From NCBI GenBank assembly GCA_005223375.1, contig RXOD01004740.1, positions 1-18,715 on the forward strand: a stretch of 18,715 nt of DNA. Reading direction: 5' to 3'. Below the pieces are notes generated by a model. That model worked only from the letters and a program-made list of their open reading frames with translations, was not told the origin of the DNA and did no database searches. The DNA comes from Amoebophrya sp. AT5.2 (Eukaryota > Sar > Dinophyceae > Syndiniales > Amoebophryaceae). Positions 1-6,930 of the stretch are shown here, piece by piece. Within the stretch, counting starts at the first letter, position 1. Each line of letters starts with the position of its first letter. The position numbers and the translations under genes are program-made.

Positions 1-517
1 GGAGAAGTTTGCAACAACTCCAGCTGTTGGAGGTGTCTGCGCCTAGGCGTGCGCTTTTCTGGAAATCTTCCAGAAATTTCGCGGCGGCACAGCGTGGGGG
101 GGCGCGCATGGTTTTCAACCACTGACAAGCCACGCGCGAGCATGTGGCGACTATTGTGGCCACTATTGGCGCGGTTTTGTGGTGCATTCGCTGAGCGGAT
201 GGGAACCGCCCGCGGAATGGAATAGCGCTGGGCGAAGTAGGTGGGACGCGCATCCTTGTGCGGAAAAAGTTAAAGTTGGAAAAAGGGAGCGCCAGGGCAC
301 GCGATGCTTCGGGAATGCCTTCCTGTTTCTTTTTGGGCTCTCCCGATGCTCTGCCGAACGTAGAATAGAAAGTCTGAAATAGCTATACTCGTACTCCATC
401 CACCTGTATCCACGACCAGAGGCCCGATGCTCTCCCGAGCGTGTAGAGTTTAGAAATAGAAGAGCCTGGCCCATTTAGATTTACAGCAACATAAAGTTAA
501 AGTCTGAAATAGCTATA
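1..517. other. Gene-free left flank
   Basis: I see no convincing gene here. Open frames on both strands are short and have no consistent third-base bias. A short imperfect 12-bp doublet lies at about 144-167 (TGTGGCGACTAT then TGTGGCCACTAT). The right half holds the duplicated blocks described separately. The sequence is downstream (3') of the minus-strand gene at 518-973, so it probably contains that gene's 3' UTR and a decayed copy of its end. Confidence 0.5.
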
Positions 518-545
518 CTAGTACTCCGTCCACCTGTACCCACGA
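342..545. repeat. Degenerate duplication of a gene 3' end
   Basis: Two block types each occur twice. Block B is 45 bp at 371-415 and again at 501-545, with three mismatches. Block A is 19 bp at 342-360 and again at 423-441, with two mismatches, each followed by a similar A-rich tail. On the minus strand the right-hand B copy covers the last codons of the gene at 518-973 (ending in RGYRWTEY and a TAG stop) plus 17 bp of 3' flank. In the left-hand copy the same peptide reads RGYRWMEYEY because TAG is GAG. The order A-B-A-B with unequal spacing (81 and 130 bp offsets) suggests a tandem duplication followed by an indel. Confidence 0.8.
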
Positions 546-973
546 GCGTGTACCTCAAGGAACCGCTTGTATTGTCCTGCCGGATTGCGCATCGCCGTGC
601 TCCAGCCGCCGGTGTAGTTGGGGTCGTTTACGGTACCAAAGCGGCGACAGGTGCGACTATTATGCCGAGCAGCTTCTTTAAACGAGTTAGGAGTGATCGC
701 AACGTCGGACCAATGTGCACCGCTAGGATGATCTTTCTTTCCTGGAGCGGCAATTCCCGCCTGAGCCGCTGACGAAGAGCCACCACCTAGTTCTCGCGGA
801 GAGGGAGATAACGACATGCGGAGTCGCTTTGGGTGCACAGCCTTTCTGAAGTCGGCAGGCGGCGACGGCGGCTGTGCGCGCTTCGACGATTCCTTCCGCG
901 GAGAAGAACGGCTCCCCCGCCCGAGCGCGCTGACGTAGTCGCATGCTTGAATTTTGCCTTTCTTCGACGACAT
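518..973 (-). CDS. Hypothetical basic protein, 151 aa (may be the 3' part of a spliced gene)
   Basis: No family is recognised. From the ATG at 971-973 the product is Lys/Arg/Ser/Pro-rich in its first half (SSPRKESSKR, then PSPPADFRK), suggesting a disordered tail. The second half is more ordered, with Trp, Tyr and Phe (AHWSDVA, GGWSTAMRNP, QYKRFLEVHARGYRW), and ends in TEY-TAG. The frame stays open and protein-like upstream of this ATG to about 1060, where TAA interrupts it. The start may therefore be an internal Met, with true 5' sequence joined by splicing. One candidate is an ATG at 1142-1144 joined across 1030-1071. The last codons are duplicated at 371-415. Confidence rests on composition and frame length only. 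Confidence 0.5.
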   Translation of the reverse strand: MSSKKGKIQACDYVSALGRGSRSSPRKESSKRAQPPSPPADFRKAVHPKRLRMSLSPSPRELGGGSSSAAQAGIAAPGKKDHPSGAHWSDVAITPNSFKEAARHNSRTCRRFGTVNDPNYTGGWSTAMRNPAGQYKRFLEVHARGYRWTEY

Positions 974-1992
974 TCTGCTGCAGACTGCGGAGTCCGACGC
1001 AGCCAGTCGATCGCAGTCCCGCGAGGCGTCTGCCTCAGTGCCGCTTGTAGTTGTTGTAGCTTAGCTCGAACTTTTGTCCACGCAGCGAAGGCGGCCGAAG
1101 CGCATGTCTCGTCGATAGGACCCCTCCAGACGGGAGGAAGGCATATTTTTAAATTGGCGACAACACGCCATAAGCGTGTAAAAATATACTTCGACACGCT
1201 AGAGAAGTGCCCGAAAGGACCGTCGGGGAAACGCGAAAGCTTCTACTAGTTCTAGGTGTGGCACGTGCTTGCAGCTGCTCCTGCTGTGTCTGCTGTCCTT
1301 GCAGCGGACATATCAATCTCACGAAAACCAACAAGCTCCGTATCTGTCATTCGCCGGGCTAGAAGCTCTCTTTCTACGCGCACAATCATAGCGTTCGCGC
1401 TCACACTCGACGTCCTCTCATGACAGGCTGGTGCAATTGACAAGAATCTAAAGTCGCTGTCTGGTGTCGTGTTTCTCTCGTCTCATCGGCTCGGGATCGG
1501 TGCACTGGATGACGCGGAAAGCCTCAAACCCGGCCAGAGTCTGGCTGCAATTTTTCGCATGTTCTCACGCGATTGGAACCGCAGCGCAGTTCAGTTTCTT
1601 GTTCCTCGTCCTCGTATAAAACATATAAATCGAAAAAGCGAGCTGTTGCTGCTTGTCGTCGCGAGTCCCATAAAGCGTGCGAAAGTGCAAAGTACTTCTG
1701 CTCGTACTCACCAGCGTGATAGACGACATACTGCTGCTAGTCGTGACTATGAAAAGCGCGATGAAAAAAATTGTTTCCTTGCTTATACAACTTCCGCATT
1801 TTTTCGATTTCGTGATTCATTTTACTAGTACTCCTGCATAAACTCGTAGTGCCATTTAACATTTGTTCCTGCCTCCGTAAGTTGTTTTTGGAACGCGATA
1901 CCCAAATCGCGCGCACTTGTTGGTAACTGCCGTGACGAGATTTCTGTTCTTCTACCACTGCTTCTTCCTGCTCTGTCTATTTCTTTGTTTGA
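974..1992. other. Unresolved region, possible exon pieces on the minus strand
   Basis: No complete gene is supported. On the minus strand at about 975-1197 one frame reads like protein (RGPIDETCASAAFAAW, then RGTAIDWLRR), while a second frame is continuous with the gene at 518-973. A frame at 1252-1443 is open but repetitive in Ala/Thr, and one at 1737-1958 is short and rich in Lys, Arg and Ser. A small hairpin, ACACGC-CATAA-GCGTGT, lies at 1163-1179. The stretch may hold 5' exons of the gene at 518-973 and intergenic sequence. I cannot place splice sites with confidence. Confidence 0.35.
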
Positions 1993-2514
1993 TTATCTGA
2001 CGTTTAGAGCCATGGATCTTTTTGATCGTGGTTGGGCCTTGCCCTTGACTTTCGCTTTCGGTCTTGACGTCGACTTCGCCTTCCCCCGGGTTCCGACAGC
2101 CGATTCCTTCGGCCTTGGACCGCTTGACGTAGTTGCTGTTGCCCGCCCTGCGGTCGTGGTCGTGGACGAACTGCCCCCTGCGTTCTGCTGTGGTCGAACT
2201 TCTGCCTGGTGCCCTACCGCTACGTTTTGCGCATGCTGGACCGCATGTACCTTTGCCGCTGCAACGGTGGAAAGAACGAACTGCGGCTCCCAATTCAAAA
2301 ACAACCTCGTCCAATCGGGAAGGGGGGCCTGCAATTTCGCGAGAACCTTCTTCTCGCCGGCAGTTTCAGACAGAGATTTTAGAACCTGAAGACCCGGCGC
2401 CATGTGGTTGCGGAAAAGCACCTGAAGCAACTGCCACTCGTTTTCGGCTGGGGGCTGGGAGCGTCGGTCCACGAAATGTTTTAGTAAGAACCTTGATCTC
2501 CACGCCCAGAGCAT
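1993..2514 (-). CDS. Hypothetical protein with basic C-terminal tail, 173 aa
   Basis: No family is recognised. From the ATG at 2512-2514 the first ~95 residues look like a folded helical segment rich in Leu, Trp and Phe (ENEWQLLQVLFRNH, KVLAKLQAPLPDWTRLF). The remainder is low complexity: a Ser/Thr/Ala stretch (GGSSSTTTTAGRATATTSS), then a Lys/Arg/Pro tail (KSTSRPKAKVKGKAQPRSK) of the kind seen in nucleic-acid-binding or nuclear proteins. It ends at TAA, 1993-1995. The 5' end is uncertain. A likely 3' splice site (CATCTCTCACCAG) lies just upstream at about 2531, and another frame (QVFFDALGVEIK) starts there and also reads like protein. The ATG may therefore be internal to an exon, or a very short intron may join the two frames. 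Confidence 0.45.
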   Translation of the reverse strand: MLWAWRSRFLLKHFVDRRSQPPAENEWQLLQVLFRNHMAPGLQVLKSLSETAGEKKVLAKLQAPLPDWTRLFLNWEPQFVLSTVAAAKVHAVQHAQNVAVGHQAEVRPQQNAGGSSSTTTTAGRATATTSSGPRPKESAVGTRGKAKSTSRPKAKVKGKAQPRSKRSMALNVR

Positions 2515-2627
2515 CAAAAAACACCTGGTGAGAGATGGATAGTATGATCAAAGCACGAGGCAGAGTGAAGGCCACACAAGCCCAAAAAGCATGTTGCCAC
2601 GTAGTGTTAGTGAACAAAACTGCTGAA

Positions 2628-2646
2628 CAAAGTACTTAGTACTTTG
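2628..2646. repeat. Perfect inverted repeat around a stop codon
   Basis: CAAAGTAC at 2628-2635 and GTACTTTG at 2639-2646 are exact inverted copies separated by TTA. On the minus strand the three-base loop is the TAA stop of the 1353-codon gene, and the right arm encodes its last residues (AKY). In mRNA this could form an 8-bp stem at the stop codon. A chance palindrome is possible. Confidence 0.6.
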
Positions 2647-5600
2647 CGGTTTGAAGCCTGCCAGGGCGGTAGTTGCGGGTCGCAGTACGGGTGGAAGGCT
2701 GGGCCAGAAACAATGCGCCTGCTACGTTCGGGAAGCGGTCCCACACCGCGTGGTATCTGGCTCCCTCTGTAGACCACTTCTCAGGAAAGCACTGCAAGCA
2801 TTTGCCGACAAACTGGCCTCCAGACGCCTTGAACTGTTGAAAAACCTCTGACTTCGCCCGCCATCCGAACTCCGCGATCTTCCAGTATGGATGCGACGGG
2901 CAACCAACCTCTCCTTTTCTCAAAGCAGCGTCGTGGGCTGCTTGCAATTCCTGCAGTCGAGCGAGATCTCGATCAGAAAGCCCGAAATCCGCGTGCGCCG
3001 AGGAGGCCGACGGAAGCTTGCTGCCGGAGCCGGAGGCGGCGTTGACACGAGCCTGCTCAAGCTGTTGCTGAATGTTAGCTTGTACAACGACGTCGAGCTG
3101 CCGCCTCGCTTCTTCCAAACAGGCGTTGGCGTCGGTGGGGTCGTCGATGTCTTCGCCCGCGACCGCCGTGCCGTCTCCCAGCTGCTGTCGACGCGAAGAT
3201 GGATTTATTGGTAGCCCGGCGTCGCCGCCGCCATCAACAGAATCTGCAGCCGCGAACCCGGACGCCGGGTAGTCCTCTGGTGGGTCGAGTTCTTCCGGAA
3301 CGAATCTAGCAGCAGCATTGATGTCCTCGTCGGAGGTGCTGCCGACGAGAGCGGCAACTTCGTGCGGCTCCATGCTGTCATCATAGTGAGTGACACCCAG
3401 CAACAAATGCTGCTCGTCGTCTTGCTCTTCTTTGACGATGAGTTCATCCTGCTCGCGCAAGCTGCGCTCTTTTTCCGGGTCCACTTCGTCGCTGCCATGA
3501 ATCGCCCCGCGCAGGTAGTGCACCTGGTTGATCACCGCGCGGTCGCGTCCCCGCGGCCTGTTTGTTTCGAAGATGTTGCGCGACTGCTTAGTGTGCCGGA
3601 TCATCTCCTTGTCGAGCTCTTTAGCTGCATTCTCTCGCTCCTCCGCCGTAGCAGGCGCCTCGCTTTCCTCTTTCGGCCAGCGCACATTCCCACCCATTGG
3701 CACGACCTCTTCGACCTTTTCCAGCAAAAGGTAAGGATCGTTTACTATTTTCGGCGACGCAAATTCGTGAAGCTGCGGTCGCGGTCGGCCAGGTAGATCA
3801 GGAATGGACGGGTAGAACGAGGACAGCTGCTGCTCCTCCACTTTCATTTTTTCCGCGAGCTCATCTGTAATTCCATCGAAAAAATCAAACTCGTGCGCCC
3901 GGTCGAGCCGACTTTGCGAGAGGGCCACGGGGTACACCACTGCGATTGTTGCAAGGTAAAAAGTGCACGACTTGATTTGCGTGATCGAGGAGAAGTGCTT
4001 GTCCTCCGCATCTCTCCATTCACTGTCCGCCAACCGCAGCGCGACTACTCTCGAGGTCAGCGATGCAGAGGCGCCGCTCACGACTTGCTCTCCCATGTCC
4101 GTCCTGCTTTTGCTACTGCTCGCTGCTGCGCCGGAACCGGAGGCGGAACTAGAAGACACACCCTGCTCGCCTCGAGGAGCGCTTCCCGAAAACGATTCCG
4201 CGGCGGCGCAATGAACTGTGTCGCGGGACAGGTCGACAAAGTGCGGCTCATCTGCAACACCACCGAGCCGAACGAAATCGCCACAGCGACGCGGCAGGCA
4301 ATGGGCTCTACTTAGTGCCGCACGATCTGGCTTCCCCAGGTCCCAGCTGATTACCCACGACTCCTTGACCTCGCTGCCCGCGCGCGCGCTCCGCGTCGTA
4401 GAAGTTCCAAAAACTAAATCCACCACCAGCATTTTACGCGGGTCCCGAAACGGTTCCAACTTTGTGTAGAACCGTGCCGCCGCGATCATTTTTGGATTTT
4501 TTGCTACCGCCTCCGACTTGGTTATTGCAGCTTTTAGAAGTCGCTCGAAATGCGCACGCAAATCTTTGTCGGGAGCCTTCGCTGCGGTAGGAGGGGCACC
4601 AGTCGAGCTGTTCGCACTCGTGCTGCTGTTCTTGTTCTTCGTCTTTCCCGCCGGCGCAGCCGCGGAAGATGAAGTAGTTTGCGCCGGCGCTTCCGAAGGC
4701 ACCTCTCCATGATCATCAAATTTCCCAGCCTCGTACTGTGCTGCTGCGCGCAGTGCTGCTTTGAGAATGCTGAACTCTGCGTCTTTCCTGTCAAAATCGT
4801 GCGGATTTTCGCTTTGCGTGCGCTGCCCCGGCATCTTCAGCTTGAGAGGTCTGTTCGCTTTCGACCGGTTCTCGCGAAGTATCCCAATAAATTGTCCCAG
4901 CACCGACGACGATGGAATTAGATAGCTGCAGCTGAGACTCTCCTCCGCGACCGTCTCGGCAAAATCGCGAGGAAACACGAACTTCGAGTACGGACTCGTA
5001 CTTGCTCTGCAGAACTCCGCCACCAGCGCCCTCGACAATTTCAAGTGTCGTCGAAAGTCCACGACCTGCTTCCGAAGCTGTTCCCGGCGGTACAGCGCCA
5101 TCAAGTCCTCGTCACGAACTCCGTCTTGGCGAAGCGATCGCAGCTCGCCCGCGGCTTTGGTGTTCCGCGTGTAGTACGCGTCCTGATGGCGCTCGATGCA
5201 AGCAAGCCGCAGGCGCTCCTTTTCGTCGCTGTCCACGTCATCCCAATCGTCGAGCACTTCATTTCTCGACTTTGTTTCGAACCGGAACTGATCGACTGCG
5301 CCGCTTTTTTGGGGTTCGCTGACTGCTTTAGCGACGAGGCCTTCCTGTTTAGTCACGTACTGCTTTACCCGTTTCCGCGCTCCCGCAAACACCCCCGACA
5401 GGTGACGGCTCTGGGCCGACGCAGAGTTTGACTCCGTGGTTTTTGCCGCGCCACATTTGAACAGCTGCCCCTCGGTTTTGGGGTATTTGTTATAACGTTC
5501 CATCAGAACGCTGGCGTCTTTGACATGTTGCGCGAAGAGAAGATGGCCGTCCATGATCTGCTGCCTCTGCGCGGGGTCGGTATCCGCCAGCGCCTCGCCG

Positions 5601-6697
5601 TTGATTGACGCGGCGACGATTGCTGCTTTCCAGTCTCTACTGGATACCAGACGCAGAAAAGCGCACGTGTTCGGCCCTTCCCCCCTCTGCGCCTGCTTCA
5701 GCTCCCGCTTCGTCAGATTGCGAGGGGGGCTCCTGATCCCCCCGCGCCGCCCTTTGAGCTGATTCTCCTGCCAGTATCCGGCGTAGTCATCCACGAGCGC
5801 CTGCTTCTCCGCACTTGCTTCTCTCTTCTCTCCTTTCTCGGCATACTCGTCGCAGAACTTTTCCCAGACGGTGCGGGAATCGATTACCCGCCCCAGCATG
5901 CCCCCTTTCAGATGGAGCTGCGCCCTCGCGGTGCCGTCCCTCTGGTCTTGGGCCGCTTCTCGACTCACGACGCCGCCGCCCCCGTACTCAACGTCCCGCG
6001 GCAGTACGATGAGTCGTCTTGTCGAAACCACGTGGCCGTGCTGGAAGGACTCCCAGCGAAGTCTGCGAAGAGCCGCCTCGTTCTCCGTTGTATCTTTCCG
6101 TCCTTCGGAGGTGAGTGTAGCTGCCTGCGCCCGCTTACTGGGTACCGAGAGGACGTAGGCACACGTGCAAACCTGGTGAAGTTTCACTTGCTCCTGACGT
6201 GAGAAACACATAAACTCGCCCTGATCATCGTTTATGTTGTAAGTCAAACCGGCATCCATCGCTGGAATGCCGGTCGACCCCTGCCCGCAAATGCTAATGA
6301 ACGCGGCGACAACATTCAACCAGCGAGTGTAGGCGACGGTGTTCCAACTGGTTGAGGCGAACAATCGATCTGCCCCCCTCCGGATTCGCTGCTCGAGGGA
6401 AAGCGGCTTCGTTTTCTTTTGCGCGTTCGTCCCAGCAGGAGCGCCGGCCGGAAAACTGCAGTCCTCCTGGAACTCGACGAGGGCTTTGTTCTGGTGGGGT
6501 GCAAGGGTCGACTCGTTATCGACGCGAACAAATCGAAATTTGCCCCCCAGCCCACTCCACTGCGTCTTGTAGAACGAATGATAAAGCTGCGAATAGTACG
6601 CATCCTTCTCGAACAGTTCCTGCTCCCGCGCGTCCTCGCTCGTGAAAGGCCTCACAACCCACCGACGGGCCCTTTGAAGACCGGTCCACCTGCGCAT
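2636..6697 (-). CDS. Large unrecognised protein, 1353 aa, single exon; possible organelle targeting and C-terminal zinc-type motif
   Basis: The frame is uninterrupted for 4062 bp. The first ATG is at 6695-6697, and an in-frame TAG lies a short way upstream. No family is recognised. Residues 1-20 contain six Arg, two Trp and no acidic residue, and acidic residues begin right after FTS. This resembles a mitochondrial presequence, though that is inferred. Residues about 105-190 and 210-320 look folded (RWLNVVAAFISICGQG, EFMCFSRQEQVKLHQVCTC). Ser/Ala/Thr linkers lie near 670-700 and 845-865. Between and after them are aliphatic, strand-like stretches (KMLVVDLVFGT, FYLATIAVVYPVAL). The last third is acidic and Gln-rich (about 1000-1245). 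Near the end Cys1266, His1269, Cys1300 and Cys1303 form CX2H-X30-CX2C, a possible zinc site. The downstream gene follows on the same strand after a ~120 bp gap. Confidence 0.85.
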   Translation of the reverse strand: MRRWTGLQRARRWVVRPFTSEDAREQELFEKDAYYSQLYHSFYKTQWSGLGGKFRFVRVDNESTLAPHQNKALVEFQEDCSFPAGAPAGTNAQKKTKPLSLEQRIRRGADRLFASTSWNTVAYTRWLNVVAAFISICGQGSTGIPAMDAGLTYNINDDQGEFMCFSRQEQVKLHQVCTCAYVLSVPSKRAQAATLTSEGRKDTTENEAALRRLRWESFQHGHVVSTRRLIVLPRDVEYGGGGVVSREAAQDQRDGTARAQLHLKGGMLGRVIDSRTVWEKFCDEYAEKGEKREASAEKQALVDDYAGYWQENQLKGRRGGIRSPPRNLTKRELKQAQRGEGPNTCAFLRLVSSRDWKAAIVAASINGEALADTDPAQRQQIMDGHLLFAQHVKDASVLMERYNKYPKTEGQLFKCGAAKTTESNSASAQSRHLSGVFAGARKRVKQYVTKQEGLVAKAVSEPQKSGAVDQFRFETKSRNEVLDDWDDVDSDEKERLRLACIERHQDAYYTRNTKAAGELRSLRQDGVRDEDLMALYRREQLRKQVVDFRRHLKLSRALVAEFCRASTSPYSKFVFPRDFAETVAEESLSCSYLIPSSSVLGQFIGILRENRSKANRPLKLKMPGQRTQSENPHDFDRKDAEFSILKAALRAAAQYEAGKFDDHGEVPSEAPAQTTSSSAAAPAGKTKNKNSSTSANSSTGAPPTAAKAPDKDLRAHFERLLKAAITKSEAVAKNPKMIAAARFYTKLEPFRDPRKMLVVDLVFGTSTTRSARAGSEVKESWVISWDLGKPDRAALSRAHCLPRRCGDFVRLGGVADEPHFVDLSRDTVHCAAAESFSGSAPRGEQGVSSSSASGSGAAASSSKSRTDMGEQVVSGASASLTSRVVALRLADSEWRDAEDKHFSSITQIKSCTFYLATIAVVYPVALSQSRLDRAHEFDFFDGITDELAEKMKVEEQQLSSFYPSIPDLPGRPRPQLHEFASPKIVNDPYLLLEKVEEVVPMGGNVRWPKEESEAPATAEERENAAKELDKEMIRHTKQSRNIFETNRPRGRDRAVINQVHYLRGAIHGSDEVDPEKERSLREQDELIVKEEQDDEQHLLLGVTHYDDSMEPHEVAALVGSTSDEDINAAARFVPEELDPPEDYPASGFAAADSVDGGGDAGLPINPSSRRQQLGDGTAVAGEDIDDPTDANACLEEARRQLDVVVQANIQQQLEQARVNAASGSGSKLPSASSAHADFGLSDRDLARLQELQAAHDAALRKGEVGCPSHPYWKIAEFGWRAKSEVFQQFKASGGQFVGKCLQCFPEKWSTEGARYHAVWDRFPNVAGALFLAQPSTRTATRNYRPGRLQTAKY

Positions 6698-6707
6698 GCC
6701 GAGTGAA

Positions 6708-6730
6708 CAATGAGTGCGAAAAGGCTACGT
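6708..6730 (-). promoter_or_regulatory. Spliced-leader-like sequence upstream of a start codon (tentative)
   Basis: Read on the minus strand, 6730 to 6710 gives ACGTAGCCTTTTCGCACTCA, ending about 12 bp before the ATG of the 1353-codon gene. It resembles the conserved dinoflagellate spliced leader (CCGTAGCCATTTTGGCTCAAG) in its GTAGCC block, T-run and CTCA-like end, but needs one deleted and two inserted bases plus substitutions. If real, it would be a relic left when a trans-spliced mRNA was copied back into the genome. The match is weak and may be chance. Confidence 0.2.
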
Positions 6731-6767
6731 TCTCGTCTGCCACAGCGACTACGTCAAAAGCCATATA

Positions 6768-6903
6768 GCATCACCACTACTCTTGCATCACCACTACTAT
6801 TGCATCACCACATAGCGAAACTATTGCATCACCACTACTCTTGCATCACCACTACTATTGCATCACCACATAGCGAAACTATTGCGTCACCACTACTCTT
6901 GCA
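6768..6903. repeat. 58-bp tandem repeat, 2.3 copies
   Basis: A 58-bp unit starts at 6768 and repeats at 6826, with a partial third copy at 6884-6903. The two full copies are identical, and the partial copy has one change (GCGTC for GCATC). Each unit has a higher-order build: two 17-bp subunits (GCATCACCACTACTCTT and GCATCACCACTACTATT) and one 24-bp variant that adds AGCGAAAC. The array lies between the 3' end of the gene at 6931-9252 and the 5' end of the gene at 2636-6697. Identical copies imply recent expansion. Confidence 0.95.
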
Positions 6904-6930
6904 ACTAATTCCAGCACAACCACCAGCATG

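Noticed and set aside
3362..3796. Plus-strand frames antisense to the 1353-codon gene, and similar frames opposite the other large genes
   Set aside because: They are shadows of strongly coding minus-strand frames; antisense openness follows from their GC-rich codons.
6768..6903. CRISPR-like array
   Set aside because: The units are contiguous, without unique spacers, and no cas genes are present. It is a plain tandem repeat in eukaryotic-type DNA.
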